DNA of 64,000 nucleotides, taken from assembly GCA_046154185.1 (NCBI GenBank), contig JBJXGE010000058.1, positions 159,056 through 223,055 on the forward strand, read 5' to 3'. The position numbers and the translations under genes were made by a program. Numbering within the stretch: the stretch's first letter is position 1; each line of letters opens with the position of its first letter. Under the pieces are notes generated by a model. The model was not told where the DNA came from. It saw nothing but the letters and a program-made list of their open reading frames with translations, and searched no databases. The stretch is from JBJXGE01 sp046154185. Lineage in GTDB: Bacteria; Planctomycetota; UBA8108; UBA1146; JAJFFE01. Shown here one piece after another: positions 15,979 to 25,867 of the stretch.

Positions 15979-16971
15979 TCAGGGGGCGATCTTGAATTCC
16001 AGCACCCGGCGCAGCACGGCGCCGCTCGCGAGCGGCCCGGCTTCGACACGATCGCGAAAGACGCCGAGACCTTGCGCCGGCAGTTTGCCGTCGTTGCTGA
16101 CCAGATCTGTCAGTTGCCCATTCGTCGGCGCGCACCCGAGCGCATTCGGCAAGTCCTCCGCGCGCAAGTCGCGGTAGATCAAAGTCGCGCTCGCCGAACT
16201 CACGCCAGGTAGGAACACGGTCGGCAAAAAGACTGTTGGCAATTGCTGAAGCTGGGCGTGCGCGCTCGCGAGAATCGCCCGCCAGAGGTCGACTTGCGCG
16301 GTCGGCGCCTCCTTCGATGAGAGCGGCAACAGAAACGCACGCAATGCGGGCTGGGCGTTCGCCGCCGCCACGCTCGGAGCCGGACCGCTTTCGCGATTCA
16401 ACGGTTCACGTTGTACATGGAGGCGCCAGAGGCCGCGCACCCACAAGTCAGCCGGATCCTGGCGGTACATTCCCTCGAGCCAATCTCGTGTTGGCGTCGC
16501 CAAGAACTGCGTGAAGGGAGCCGATTCGCCGCTCTCGTCCAAAACGCCGCTGACCGCGAGGAGTCGCAAGCGTCCGAAAAACTCGTCGTTGGTGGCGGTC
16601 TTCACGAGCGCGGCGAACTCACTTTCGAGTTTCGCCCACACCGGTTCGAGCCGCTGCAAGAAGTCGCCCGCGAGCACGCGAGGACGCGGCGCACTCGCGA
16701 ACAACGCAAACGGGAACGCGCGGTAGCCGCTTGCGTCCACGCTGTGTTTGAGAACGGCGACCAGCACGTGCGAATCGCCCGGCGGGCTGAAGAGCAATCG
16801 ATAAACCACGCCGTTTTGCGCCGGCAATCGACCCGTGGCCGCCGCGCGATCGAAGCCGGTATCCATCCAATTGCGGAGCCGCAACGCGATGCCATCGTGA
16901 CAATTGTGGCGCAGGTATTCCTTCGACAAGCCGAGCTTGCCGTAGGCGCCAACGGTAAAAGTCTGGTTCAT
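15979..16971 (-). CDS. tagF: TagF-like T6SS post-translational regulator
   Basis: 330 aa. The N-terminus (GAYGKLGLSKEYLRHN, then ALRLRNWMDTGFD) and the ALFASAPRPRVLAGDF region fit the TagF/DUF2094 family, which in Pseudomonas holds the T6SS inactive until the kinase pathway relieves it. The ATG at 16971 is chosen because the longer frame would run into tssM. A GAGGGG lies about 11 nt upstream. A small in-frame duplication LPTVFLPTVFL occurs near residue 240. It lies 13 nt downstream of tssM, in the same operon. Confidence 0.75.
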   Translation of the reverse strand: MNQTFTVGAYGKLGLSKEYLRHNCHDGIALRLRNWMDTGFDRAAATGRLPAQNGVVYRLLFSPPGDSHVLVAVLKHSVDASGYRAFPFALFASAPRPRVLAGDFLQRLEPVWAKLESEFAALVKTATNDEFFGRLRLLAVSGVLDESGESAPFTQFLATPTRDWLEGMYRQDPADLWVRGLWRLHVQREPLNRESGPAPSVAAANAQPALRAFLLPLSSKEAPTAQVDLWRAILASAHAQLQQLPTVFLPTVFLPGVSSASATLIYRDLRAEDLPNALGCAPTNGQLTDLVSNDGKLPAQGLGVFRDRVEAGPLASGAVLRRVLEFKIAP

Positions 16972-16984
16972 GCGGCCGCGCCCC

Positions 16985-19900
16985 TCACTTCCAACCCGTA
17001 TCGGCGAAGTCTGGACGCGCAACGAAGGGTACGCCTGTGTTGAATTGCATGCGCGTGACGCCGATGGCGCCCTCTGCCGCGGCTGCCGCGTCCGAAAGTT
17101 TGATGGTGACGATGATGTTTCCCGTCTCGAGCGCGTCCGCCGTCAAGTCGCCGAATTCGTAGCAGAGTCGCGCGAGCGACAGCCAGGAATTCCAAACCTC
17201 GGGAGCATCCGCTTGCGGCCACGGCAGCTCTTTCTCATTAGAGATGAACTTCAGCTTCACCGCGGACTTGTTGGAACTGAAATCCCAGCCAAATTCCAAC
17301 GGCGACTGGACCGCCAGCATGCCAGCGACGGAGTCCTCGGACTTGAGACCGAGCGTGAAACCGAAACGCGTGTACTTGTCGAACAAGCCCGTCTCCGTGA
17401 AGCGGAACAGCATCTTGCGCTCGCGCGCGGACTCCGCCTTGTCGAGCGCGGCCCAAATCGCGAGTCCACGGGCATCGCGCAAAAACCGAACGCGAGCGGA
17501 AAGCTCATCCGAAACAAAAACCTGAAACGGAACCTTGTTGTTCACGGAGGCGCCGCCCGGCGTACCGGCGGCGGACATGAGCGCAACGAAACGCTTGTTG
17601 AGTTTTTCCAGCGCCTCGTAAAAGCGGACGTAGTCCTCGCGCGCAACCACCTGCGTCGCCGTCGACTCAAACGGGTACCGCCCCGCAAGGCGTTTCGCGT
17701 GCGCATCACCGAGTTCGCGCCACTCCGCGGAAAACACCTGGACCACAGAGTCTTCTACTTTTCGCGTCCCGACACCGCAGAATTTGAGGATTGCTTGGCT
17801 GAGCGGGTCAGCCATGTTCTGACTCACGATGAGGTCTTGGCAGCGCGTGAGGATCTGCCAGCGACTCTCCGTCGCGCCGGTCGCGATCGTGCAGAGTTCG
17901 AGCAACGCCTTCTTGGCGTCCGCATCCGCGCCGAAATCCGTGAGCGCCTTCACGACTTCGCGGTGGGCCTTGTACGCTTGCGAAAGCTCGGCGACGCGGT
18001 CGCTCTTCTCGGTCGCGAGCGGATAAGCGCGCTGCAACTGAGAGTGTCGTTCAGAAATCCAGCGCAGCGTCTGGTCCTTGTACTCCGGACTCGGCAGCGT
18101 GGCGTCGGCAAGTTGGATGTTCTTTCGCACGATCTCGAGGAAATGCTTCAGCACATCCGCATCCTCGAGGTTCTCGATCCACGCGGCGCCGCGTTCGGTC
18201 CCCGTCGGATCACTCAGCTGTTTCGCGGCGGCATCGATGACCGTACCCCATGCCTGCGCATACGCCTGAAAATAGGGCGACACGAGGCTGCGGACCGATT
18301 CCTCGCCGAGCTTCGCTTCGGCGCTGTGCGCGCCGCTTTGGCTCGCCCGCAGCAAGCGCGCGCCGAGATCGAACAGTTGCTCAGCAACCTTCGCGTGATA
18401 CTTTGAGTCGATAGTGAGCGCGCGCCCACTCGATCCGAGTAACATCCGCGCCTCGTCCTTCGCGAGTTCCGCGATCAATTCATTCTGCGCGGGTTCTTTG
18501 CTGAAGTAGCGCCCGTGGAATTTTCGCAGCGCCTCACCGACCTGGACCTTGCGCGTCAACGCGAAAAATTGCGCGATCGGGTCGGCGAGCTTCTCGCGGG
18601 GCTTGAGCCCCGCAACGTCGAGCGCCGTTTGGCACGCGCTCAAACGCTCGCCGAACCTCGCCCATTCTTTCTCGCTCGCCGGCTCGAGCGCCCAGTTGGA
18701 CTCCCACCGGCGCTTCACTTCTTCGAGCGGCTTCAGCACCGTCTCGTCGAACTCGGCGTCCAGCTTCAGCCGCTCCGGCTTGACCTTGTCCGTCGAATCG
18801 CTGCGCCCGAATACGATGAGGCGCTCGGCTTGATCCGTGCGCGCTCCCAGCGCATAGTCCGATTCCGTAAACGCCCGGCTCAGTTCTTCAGTCGCCTGCT
18901 TTACTTCCGCTTCGATATTCCATTCACTTGTTGCGCCGCGAAACTTCGCAAGCTCGGTAAGGTCGTGGCCGGCCCGGCCATCGAGCTTCGCTTTCAAGTC
19001 GCGCGGATGCGCGAGGTCTAGCCCGTCCACGCCGCGCAACAATTCGCGCAAGCGCCGACCTTGAAAGATGAAACTCGCCGCGGCTTCGCCGGTGATGCCG
19101 ACGCGATCGGTCCAGCGCAAAAGCTCTTGGCGCGCTTCGCTAAAATTCCCGGCATCGGTCGGCGGCTTGAGCACCGCATCCTTGTAAAGGTCGGCCAATC
19201 CCTCGGCCAGCGCATCGATCTCGCACCAGGTCCGCCACATGATGAAGTCGGGATCGAGCGGCGCGGCCTCGGCGCCAGCCGCGGCGCCGAGCAAGTCGAT
19301 GCGGTCCGCGGCCGCGAAGCTCCGCCAGAAATTTTTCATGCGCTGAAGAATTTCCTTGGCGCCCTCACGGTCTTGTTGAAACGCCGGCGCAAGATTGCGC
19401 AGCGCGCTGAGCCCGGCAGCGTCGGTCGTCTCCCAATACTGAGTGAACGCGCGCGCGTACAGTTCGAGATCGACATCTTTGAGCGACTCGAGCGCGCCCC
19501 GCGTTTTGAGATCTTTCAGAAACGCAAAGAGATCATCGAGACACTTTGCGCTCGTCACTTGGCCCGCGTGGAGCTCCAACACGTCCAAGGCCGCTTGTCG
19601 GTAAAGCTCGTAACGATCCAGCCGATCCGGTTGGACTTGGAACGCTTTGCGAGCGTGATCCGCGAGATGCTGAAACACGGACTTGCACAACAGTTGCTCG
19701 TAGCTCGTCGCCAACTTCGCGGTGATCGCCGCCGATTTTGAGATGTCGAAAAGCGGGCGCAGGTAACCACGAACGAGCCCTTCTTCCTTGAGACGAACGA
19801 TCGCTTCGGCGCATGCCGTCGCTTCGTTGAAGGGCACGACCGCGGCCGACCGCAGTCCATTCGTCGACGTTGAGCCCTGATAGTCCTTCGTCTTTGCGAA

Positions 19901-21379
19901 GAAGTCCTCCAGCGTCTTCTGCGGTCGCTGCGCCTGACGACTCACTTGAATGTCGCCGAAGATCAGCAGCATCAGCAGGATCAGACCGACGCCGATGAGA
20001 CTCCCGTAGCCGACGCGTTCGACGAGCTGCCGGCGTTTCAGCGCGAGCCGCGTCGGCTGCACGAGCCCTTGCTCTTTGAACACTTTCTTGCGGTAGAAGT
20101 CCCGAATGTAAAAGGCGCGTGATTTTTGGAAGAGCCGCTCGAGATCCATCTCGTCCGTCCCGCCGGTGGCGCTCCGGAGCAGCTTGGCGCAAGCGGTCAC
20201 GATCGGCTTGCCCTTTTGGATGCCGCTCGTGAAATAGAATCCCCGCAAGAACAGTGGGTCCATGAAGCGGTTCACCGCGAACGCCGTGCTGAGATACTGC
20301 GTGAGCGGCTTCTCCAGCGTCGCGAACTCTTCCGGAAAGGCGTGCAATCGATCGACGTCGAGCGCCTCCGGGTCGTCCTCGAGAAACTGTTGGCGCCATT
20401 TCTTGAGCGAACTCGAGAGCCCAGCAAAAACGCGCGGCCAGGCATCGTGATCGATCGGGTCGGCGAGCCCTTTCGAATTCGACCAGCCGAACAACTGCAA
20501 CTGATCGAGCGCTGGCAGCCGTCCGGAAAACTCCGTGAAGCCGAGCAACTTGTCGGTCTTCGTGATCAAGACCCAAACGGGAAACTGAATCTCGAGCCGT
20601 TTCTCGAGCTCCTCGAGTTTGCCGCGAATATTGAGCGCCTTTGCTTCGATCTCCTCGGTCGAGTCGCTGAGCAGCGACGTGCACGGGATCGCCACGATGA
20701 CGCCATTGATCGGGCAACGCGGCCGAAAGCGCTGCAAGAGGCCAAGGAACTCGTTCCAACCGGCGGCATCCGGCGCGTTCTTTTCTTCGAACGTGAAGCG
20801 GCCAGCGGTATCCAAGATCACGGCTTCGTCGGTGAACCACCAGTCGCAGTTGCGTGTGCCGCCGATACCGGAGAGCGCCGCCGCGCCGACCGGGAACTTG
20901 AGACCCGAAGCTTGGAGCGTCGTGCTCTTCCCGCCCGCCGGCTCACCGACCAGCAAGAACCAAGGAAAGGTGTAGAGGTCGAAACCGGCGGTATTGAGTT
21001 CACGCACCGCCTTCGACCACTGCTCGCGAATCTGCTCGCGCTCGCGCTTGAGCTCATCGTCGGTGACCCCCGCGAGGTTTTCCCCTTCCGCCTCGAGCGC
21101 GGCGCCGAGCGCGGAATTCTTGCGCCGCTCGAGCCGCTTCGCGACGCGATCGAGGAGAAACAACGCAATGAGCAAGCTCGCGATGACCACGAGCACCCAA
21201 ATCCACAGCGAGCTGTCGTCTTCGGACATCAACTTTACGGTCAAAGTCACAAACGCGACCGCGCCGAGGCCGATGCCGACTTTGAGCGGCGCCGGAAGTC
21301 CGGCGAAACCAGTTCGGAGTTTCTTGAACTGCAGCAGCTTGAGCGCCGGCTTGATGAGACCTTGACCCTGGATGGCCAT
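16985..21379 (-). CDS. tssM: TssM (IcmF), T6SS inner-membrane complex
   Basis: 1464 aa, longer than the usual 1100-1300. Two N-terminal membrane segments (about residues 33-50 and 57-78), an intact Walker A GEPAGGKST at about 145-153, then DTAGRFTFEEK as the Walker B-type segment. A third membrane segment (SLIGVGLILLMLLIF) precedes a large periplasmic region with the IcmF-related and DUF1215-like parts. TssM joins TssL in the inner membrane and contacts the lipoprotein TssJ through its periplasmic end. ATG at 21379 overlaps the tssL stop by one base (TGATG); a GTG at 21382 is the alternative start. The extra length lies in the helical periplasmic part. Confidence 0.93.
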   Translation of the reverse strand: MAIQGQGLIKPALKLLQFKKLRTGFAGLPAPLKVGIGLGAVAFVTLTVKLMSEDDSSLWIWVLVVIASLLIALFLLDRVAKRLERRKNSALGAALEAEGENLAGVTDDELKREREQIREQWSKAVRELNTAGFDLYTFPWFLLVGEPAGGKSTTLQASGLKFPVGAAALSGIGGTRNCDWWFTDEAVILDTAGRFTFEEKNAPDAAGWNEFLGLLQRFRPRCPINGVIVAIPCTSLLSDSTEEIEAKALNIRGKLEELEKRLEIQFPVWVLITKTDKLLGFTEFSGRLPALDQLQLFGWSNSKGLADPIDHDAWPRVFAGLSSSLKKWRQQFLEDDPEALDVDRLHAFPEEFATLEKPLTQYLSTAFAVNRFMDPLFLRGFYFTSGIQKGKPIVTACAKLLRSATGGTDEMDLERLFQKSRAFYIRDFYRKKVFKEQGLVQPTRLALKRRQLVERVGYGSLIGVGLILLMLLIFGDIQVSRQAQRPQKTLEDFFAKTKDYQGSTSTNGLRSAAVVPFNEATACAEAIVRLKEEGLVRGYLRPLFDISKSAAITAKLATSYEQLLCKSVFQHLADHARKAFQVQPDRLDRYELYRQAALDVLELHAGQVTSAKCLDDLFAFLKDLKTRGALESLKDVDLELYARAFTQYWETTDAAGLSALRNLAPAFQQDREGAKEILQRMKNFWRSFAAADRIDLLGAAAGAEAAPLDPDFIMWRTWCEIDALAEGLADLYKDAVLKPPTDAGNFSEARQELLRWTDRVGITGEAAASFIFQGRRLRELLRGVDGLDLAHPRDLKAKLDGRAGHDLTELAKFRGATSEWNIEAEVKQATEELSRAFTESDYALGARTDQAERLIVFGRSDSTDKVKPERLKLDAEFDETVLKPLEEVKRRWESNWALEPASEKEWARFGERLSACQTALDVAGLKPREKLADPIAQFFALTRKVQVGEALRKFHGRYFSKEPAQNELIAELAKDEARMLLGSSGRALTIDSKYHAKVAEQLFDLGARLLRASQSGAHSAEAKLGEESVRSLVSPYFQAYAQAWGTVIDAAAKQLSDPTGTERGAAWIENLEDADVLKHFLEIVRKNIQLADATLPSPEYKDQTLRWISERHSQLQRAYPLATEKSDRVAELSQAYKAHREVVKALTDFGADADAKKALLELCTIATGATESRWQILTRCQDLIVSQNMADPLSQAILKFCGVGTRKVEDSVVQVFSAEWRELGDAHAKRLAGRYPFESTATQVVAREDYVRFYEALEKLNKRFVALMSAAGTPGGASVNNKVPFQVFVSDELSARVRFLRDARGLAIWAALDKAESARERKMLFRFTETGLFDKYTRFGFTLGLKSEDSVAGMLAVQSPLEFGWDFSSNKSAVKLKFISNEKELPWPQADAPEVWNSWLSLARLCYEFGDLTADALETGNIIVTIKLSDAAAAAEGAIGVTRMQFNTGVPFVARPDFADTGWK

Positions 21380-22086
21380 CACTTGCCCTTCTTCTCGACG
21401 AACTCCGTCACTGCGTGGATCTGGTCTTTGAGTTTGCCGAGCTCATGCTCGGCGATCACGCGTCCCGCGATGAACGCGAGACTGATGGCAGCGCACAGCA
21501 TCACGACGAGCCGCAGCGTGCTGACGAGCGGAAGCTTGCTCATGTTGCGTTCGAGCGTGGCTTCGGCGGCGCCCGGCGTGAGCGGCTCGTTCTTGCTCGC
21601 CAAGCGACCGGGCAGGCTGCGATAAAGCCGTTGCTGCAACTCCCGCCGCTCTTCCGGCCGGCTGCGATAGCGCCCCTTGAAACCGAGGCTCAAGCAGAGG
21701 AAGTAAATCTCCGCGAGCTGGTCTTGGTCCGGCGCGACTTCCTTGAGGCGCACGTAAAATTCTTCTCCAGCGACCGCGGTGCCGAAGAAATGCTGCTCGA
21801 GCAAGTCTTCCTCCCACTTCTCGCGTCCCGACCATTCCGTGTTGAGCGCGACTTCATCGGCGAGCGCCACGAGCGGATACTTCGCGCGCTCGTACAGTCG
21901 CTTGAGGTCGAGATCTCGCGCCGCGAGCGACTCTTGCTCATCAAAGATCGCAATGAGACTGCGACGTAGCCATTCGGGATCGATCTGCGACGTCTTGGCG
22001 TTGCGACGAAATGTCGTGAGGAATAAGAATAAGCGGCCGCAGATATCGGCGAGCCGCTGTCCCTCTGTTGCAACGGCGACCATCAT
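21379..22086 (-). CDS. tssL: TssL (DotU/IcmH), T6SS inner-membrane protein
   Basis: 235 aa. Cytoplasmic DotU domain (YERAKYPLVALADEVAL, FFGTAVAGEEFYVRL, YFLCLSLGFKGRY) followed by one C-terminal membrane segment (LRLVVMLCAAISLAFIAG). No peptidoglycan-binding OmpA domain, so it is the short form. It forms the inner-membrane platform with TssM and recruits the baseplate. The start overlaps the tssK stop (ATGATGG) and the end overlaps the tssM start: a tightly coupled K-L-M order. Confidence 0.93.
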   Translation of the reverse strand: MMVAVATEGQRLADICGRLFLFLTTFRRNAKTSQIDPEWLRRSLIAIFDEQESLAARDLDLKRLYERAKYPLVALADEVALNTEWSGREKWEEDLLEQHFFGTAVAGEEFYVRLKEVAPDQDQLAEIYFLCLSLGFKGRYRSRPEERRELQQRLYRSLPGRLASKNEPLTPGAAEATLERNMSKLPLVSTLRLVVMLCAAISLAFIAGRVIAEHELGKLKDQIHAVTEFVEKKGK

Positions 22087-23447
22087 TCCCCTCTTCCACT
22101 GACCACGTAGAGTGAGTAGCTCAAATTGGCGTCACTGACCGCCGGACCGAAAATCGCGAGTTGACGTTCGTCCCGCGCCACCGACCAGACGTCACCTTCA
22201 CGTCGCACTTGGTAGTAATGCAGGTTCGGGCGATCCGGCAGTTCGGGCGGCACCTTGCGCACCGGCGTGCGCTCGATGCCCGCCAATCGATCGCGTTGCA
22301 GCGCGGCCACCGCGGACGGCGCGCACATCTTTACGGCCGACATTTTCTTCGTGAGCGCGTCGACCTCGATATCGCCCTCGACTGCCAGGTAGACGGCGAC
22401 GCCCGCTCCAAGCCAATCCTCATCGAGTGCGCAAGCCTTGCCTTCCGGCGCCGGCTCAAACGAGCGCCGCTTAAAGGAGGTCGGAATGATGGCTTCGAGC
22501 AAACGTCGCGCCTCGCGGCTCAGCGCATCGAAGCAGCGGCCTTGCTCGGTGTGCTCGTAGTAGCCGAGCTCCGGAACAACGCGTTCGGGGCCGAAAATTG
22601 CGAGTTCGCCGACGAGCCGCGAAATCGCGAGAAAAGCCTCAAACGGATGCAGGTCGGGCGTTTTCGCGAGCGGCCGCAACACGGCAAGGGACGCGTTGAC
22701 GACCGCTAGCTTCCACAACATCTCCGCGTCGCCACCGCCACCCTCACCGCCGAAATGGATGCGACGCTGCGCGACCTGATCTGCCAAACTTCGCGCCTTC
22801 GCGCCCAGCATGCTGGCGAGCTCGTCGAGATGCCGATGCAAGCGGGCGTCGCCGCCTAACCGAATCAGCGGCGGCAAATCGCCCGCGAGGCGCGCCGGTT
22901 TCGGATCCGCTTCGCCCGTGAGCACGAGCCGTGCTAGCCGCAAGCAGTGGTAGCCGGCGCGATCTTCGTCGCCGAGCAAGACGCGCGCCTGCAGCTGACG
23001 AAACGCGACGGCGCGCTCGTTGCGGCCGGTGTTCTCGTCCAGCTCTTGGCGGACGATGACGCGAAAGCGTCGCACTTCCTTCGCATCGGCGCCCGCCTCG
23101 CTGACGTTGCTCGAACGCAGTGCATACTCCGGCACGCCGATCGTCACCTCGACGGTCTCCCGCCCCGTTGCAAAATGCTCCTTCAGCGATCGCACCGGCA
23201 CTTCGCAATCTTCTGGTACGCGCACGCGCGTGCCGTCTTCCAGCACCGCATCGAGTCGACGCAACTTGAGCTCAAAGTTCTCGAGCGCCGCGTCGTCGAT
23301 TTCCAGGCGACTCAATCCCCACGCATAGGGCGTCGCTCGCAAAACCGTCTCGGCGACTCGCCCTTCGAAATAGCGACTCAGCGCCTGCATGTGCTGCGGC
23401 GTGAGAAAGAGCCCCTCCGACCAGTGGACGGGTGGCGGAAAATGCAT
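22083..23447 (-). CDS. tssK: TssK, T6SS baseplate-to-membrane adaptor
   Basis: 454 aa, standard length. The N-terminus PPVHWSEGLFLTPQHMQ is the family signature, and KAFEAFLAISRLVGELA-like helices are followed by a C-terminal LHYYQVRREGDVW segment (family DUF876). TssK trimers connect TssE/F/G wedges to TssL and TssM. Four-base overlap with tssL; 35 nt downstream of the tssJ-like gene. Confidence 0.93.
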   Translation of the reverse strand: MHFPPPVHWSEGLFLTPQHMQALSRYFEGRVAETVLRATPYAWGLSRLEIDDAALENFELKLRRLDAVLEDGTRVRVPEDCEVPVRSLKEHFATGRETVEVTIGVPEYALRSSNVSEAGADAKEVRRFRVIVRQELDENTGRNERAVAFRQLQARVLLGDEDRAGYHCLRLARLVLTGEADPKPARLAGDLPPLIRLGGDARLHRHLDELASMLGAKARSLADQVAQRRIHFGGEGGGGDAEMLWKLAVVNASLAVLRPLAKTPDLHPFEAFLAISRLVGELAIFGPERVVPELGYYEHTEQGRCFDALSREARRLLEAIIPTSFKRRSFEPAPEGKACALDEDWLGAGVAVYLAVEGDIEVDALTKKMSAVKMCAPSAVAALQRDRLAGIERTPVRKVPPELPDRPNLHYYQVRREGDVWSVARDERQLAIFGPAVSDANLSYSLYVVSGRGE

Positions 23448-23482
23448 GGCAATCCTTTGTCAAAGCCTGACTGGGGCCGTTA

Positions 23483-24022
23483 CTACGGTTGTTCTTCCTT
23501 CACGCCTTCTTTGCCGAGCTCGATCTGGACCTGCTGCGCGCGCCACCACGGAAACATGATCTTCTTGCGCTCGATCCACAAGCTCGAACCTTCGATCGCC
23601 GCTCCGGAATAAGCGGCCAGCACCTTCAAGCCGGCCAGCTCCCCGCGACCAGTGGGAAAGACCAGCGTGTTGGAGCCATCCGGCATGGTGACGAATTGTG
23701 GAGGACGCGACATCGCATCGCCGGGCCGGACATCGGTCGAGATGACCAAGGCGAGATCGAGCAATCGGCGTCGCAACGACTTCGCCGGATCGGCCGGTCG
23801 AAACCACTCCGGCGGTCGAGCTTCGCGCAACTCCCCTTCATTCGTCGAAGTTCCCCACACCGTGTCGACCAACATGCTCTGCATGCTGCCGTTGTTCATG
23901 CCTTCGGCCGCCCGCAGTTTGACCTGAAACCGCGAAGCGCCGCCGTAGATGCACGACGTCGTCATCAGCAACAACAAGACGGCAAGCGGAGAGTACCTTG
24001 GTAGCCCGATGCGATCGTTCAC
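23483..24022 (-). CDS. tssJ: TssJ-like outer-membrane lipoprotein
   Basis: 179 aa with a signal peptide and lipobox (LLLMTTSC, C24). The mature part is short and probably beta-rich (RFQVKLRAAEGMN, VLAAYSGAAIEGSSLW), consistent with the transthyretin-like fold of TssJ. Position directly before tssK-L-M fits a TssJ that anchors the TssM periplasmic end in the outer membrane. Sequence similarity to proteobacterial TssJ is weak, so the name rests mostly on lipobox, length and gene order. Confidence 0.7.
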   Translation of the reverse strand: MNDRIGLPRYSPLAVLLLLMTTSCIYGGASRFQVKLRAAEGMNNGSMQSMLVDTVWGTSTNEGELREARPPEWFRPADPAKSLRRRLLDLALVISTDVRPGDAMSRPPQFVTMPDGSNTLVFPTGRGELAGLKVLAAYSGAAIEGSSLWIERKKIMFPWWRAQQVQIELGKEGVKEEQP

Positions 24023-24067
24023 GATTCCCCCATTTTCAGTTTTTACGACTCAACGCGCCCGCGCAGC

Positions 24068-25444
24068 TCACTGGTTGCCCTTCGCCTCACCGAGATCGCG
24101 GCCCGCAGCCGCGATGTGTTGGCTGAGCTCATCCATCGCCACATCACTCGTCAAGTCCTCCATGCGGCGCACGTAGGTCTCCCAGAAGTCGCGGTAGCTC
24201 AAGTTCCAGAACGTGCGCCACGCGGTCGGCTTTTTCTCGCGCTGTATGACATCCGGCCCGACGCGATTCAGGTATTCGCGGTACCACTTTTTCGCGCCCA
24301 ATTCGGTCGCTCCGAAATACCCGTGCACCCAGAGGCGGAGCTTTTCGAGATAGCGTTCGAAGCTCACGCGCTGCGCATCGCCGCCCTGCATCAAGAGGCG
24401 TTGAATCGACTGGCGAATATTGCCTTGCCAGCCCGGCAACATCGTGACGCCGCCTTCGTGGTCCTTGCTCGACCCGAGAAAGGAGAGCGCTTTCTCGGAA
24501 ACCACGCCTTCCACGCCCCGCGAGAAGTCGGCGAGCAACGCCAACATGTAACCGACATCCGACAAGATGCCTGGCCGTTGCCGCATGGTCTCGATCGCAG
24601 CGCTGCTGATTTCGAGTCCACTGCGTTGCACGAACACTTGAATCAAGTCGGCGGCACCGACATTCACATGCGGCGATTCGGCGGCGCTCGCCCGACTCGG
24701 ACCGGCGCCTTCGGTGGCGGGTTTTTTCGACTGCGCCGCAGCCCCGGCGCTCGACGACGCGGCGCGCTCCGCTTCGAGTTCGACGATGCGCCGCGTTTGC
24801 GCTTCGATGCGATCTTGAGCGACGGTCAGTTGCGCGCGCATCTCGGCGAGTTCGCGGCGCAAGTCCGCGCTCGGGTCTGGCGTCGGCGTCGCTTTCGCCG
24901 CGGCGCTCGGCGACGCGCTCGCGCGGGGTTCGACCGCAGATTGGATCAGCGTCGGCGGCGGCTCCTTGACGGGCCTGAACAATACCTCGGACCCCGTGCT
25001 CTCCAGCATTTCCTTTTGCAAATCACCGTGGAGCGCCTCGAGCTCGGCGATCCGGCGCTTGTATCGATCGACTTCGGCGCGCAACTCCGCTTCGACGACG
25101 CTGCCCAGCAAATGCGTCGATGGCCGAGAGTCCGACTCCACGCTTTTCGCGCTATTCGCGTCGAATACGACCTTGAGCTGCACCTTGTCTTTCCAGCCAA
25201 AATGAAACGCGTCGCCATCGGTGAGGCCCAATTCGTCGACGCGTTCGTCGCCGACCCAGGTGCCGTTGCGGCTCCCCAAATCCTTGATGAACGCCCGCAG
25301 CGAGATCACGGTGTGGCGACTCGAGATGTATTGGCTGTCGATGCGGATATCGCAATCCTGCGCGCGACCGATTGTGAGCGGCTTCGGTCCGAGTGCCACA
25401 CTGCGCGGCGCTTGATCCGGCATCAAAATCTCGACGTGTGGCAT
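24068..25444 (-). CDS. FHA-domain protein of the T6SS (Fha/TagH-like)
   Basis: 458 aa. Residues 1-95 are a forkhead-associated domain that binds phosphothreonine: TIGRAQDCDI, SSRHTVI, DLGSRNGTWV. A coiled-coil (about 120-230, ELRAEVDRYKRRIAELEAL and a second heptad run) and a helical C-terminal domain follow. In T6SS loci with a PpkA-type kinase, the FHA protein is the kinase target and promotes apparatus assembly. Linkage to a kinase and TagF here fits that scheme. It begins the FHA-tssJ-K-L-M-tagF transcription unit. Confidence 0.85.
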   Translation of the reverse strand: MPHVEILMPDQAPRSVALGPKPLTIGRAQDCDIRIDSQYISSRHTVISLRAFIKDLGSRNGTWVGDERVDELGLTDGDAFHFGWKDKVQLKVVFDANSAKSVESDSRPSTHLLGSVVEAELRAEVDRYKRRIAELEALHGDLQKEMLESTGSEVLFRPVKEPPPTLIQSAVEPRASASPSAAAKATPTPDPSADLRRELAEMRAQLTVAQDRIEAQTRRIVELEAERAASSSAGAAAQSKKPATEGAGPSRASAAESPHVNVGAADLIQVFVQRSGLEISSAAIETMRQRPGILSDVGYMLALLADFSRGVEGVVSEKALSFLGSSKDHEGGVTMLPGWQGNIRQSIQRLLMQGGDAQRVSFERYLEKLRLWVHGYFGATELGAKKWYREYLNRVGPDVIQREKKPTAWRTFWNLSYRDFWETYVRRMEDLTSDVAMDELSQHIAAAGRDLGEAKGNQ

Positions 25445-25867
25445 GAGTACGTTCCTTCGTGTTGACGCCAGCAGCCGCGACGCTGCAAGTCACCGCGATC
25501 GGCGCAGGTCGCGCTCGCACGAAGCGAGCACGCGAAAAGCACTGGATATAGTTCTGTTCGTTCGGCGCGCGTCCCGAATTCACGCTCCGACATTGCGGAG
25601 TTTGGGATGCTCCTCGACACCCTCGACGACTCTGTTGCGCGGTAGGGCCCTCGACCGGGCTCGCATGTTAAGTCCATACGCCAGGCTTCGTAAAGGCAAT
25701 TGTCACATTCCTCGCGCCGACGGCGACCCGGCCGACGAAGGGTCACGGGCGCCGCCGCGCGGGAATCGGCGCGATGTGGGTCCGCGAAAAAAAAATTGAC
25801 GTTCGGCGGTCGGGATCTGGTGGAGGTCCGTTCGCGGCGATTGAGCCCGATCTGCTCAAGCGGACCT
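25445..25867. other. Intergenic region upstream of the FHA-tssJKLM unit
   Basis: 423 bp with no credible gene. It should carry the promoter of the minus-strand FHA unit and the terminator of the vgrG unit. I see a small inverted repeat (GCTCGC, five bases, GCGAGC; 25513-25529) and a run of nine A at 25787-25795. No convincing sigma70 or sigma54 pair found. Confidence 0.4.

Noticed and set aside
16970..21625. Long open frames antisense to tssM (about 478 and 499 aa)
   Set aside because: Shadow frames of tssM; no signal, no domain, no ribosome-binding site.
25443..25799. 118-aa plus-strand frame in the gap upstream of the FHA gene
   Set aside because: Arg/Ser-rich, no ribosome-binding site, partly inside the FHA start; composition typical of noncoding GC-rich DNA.
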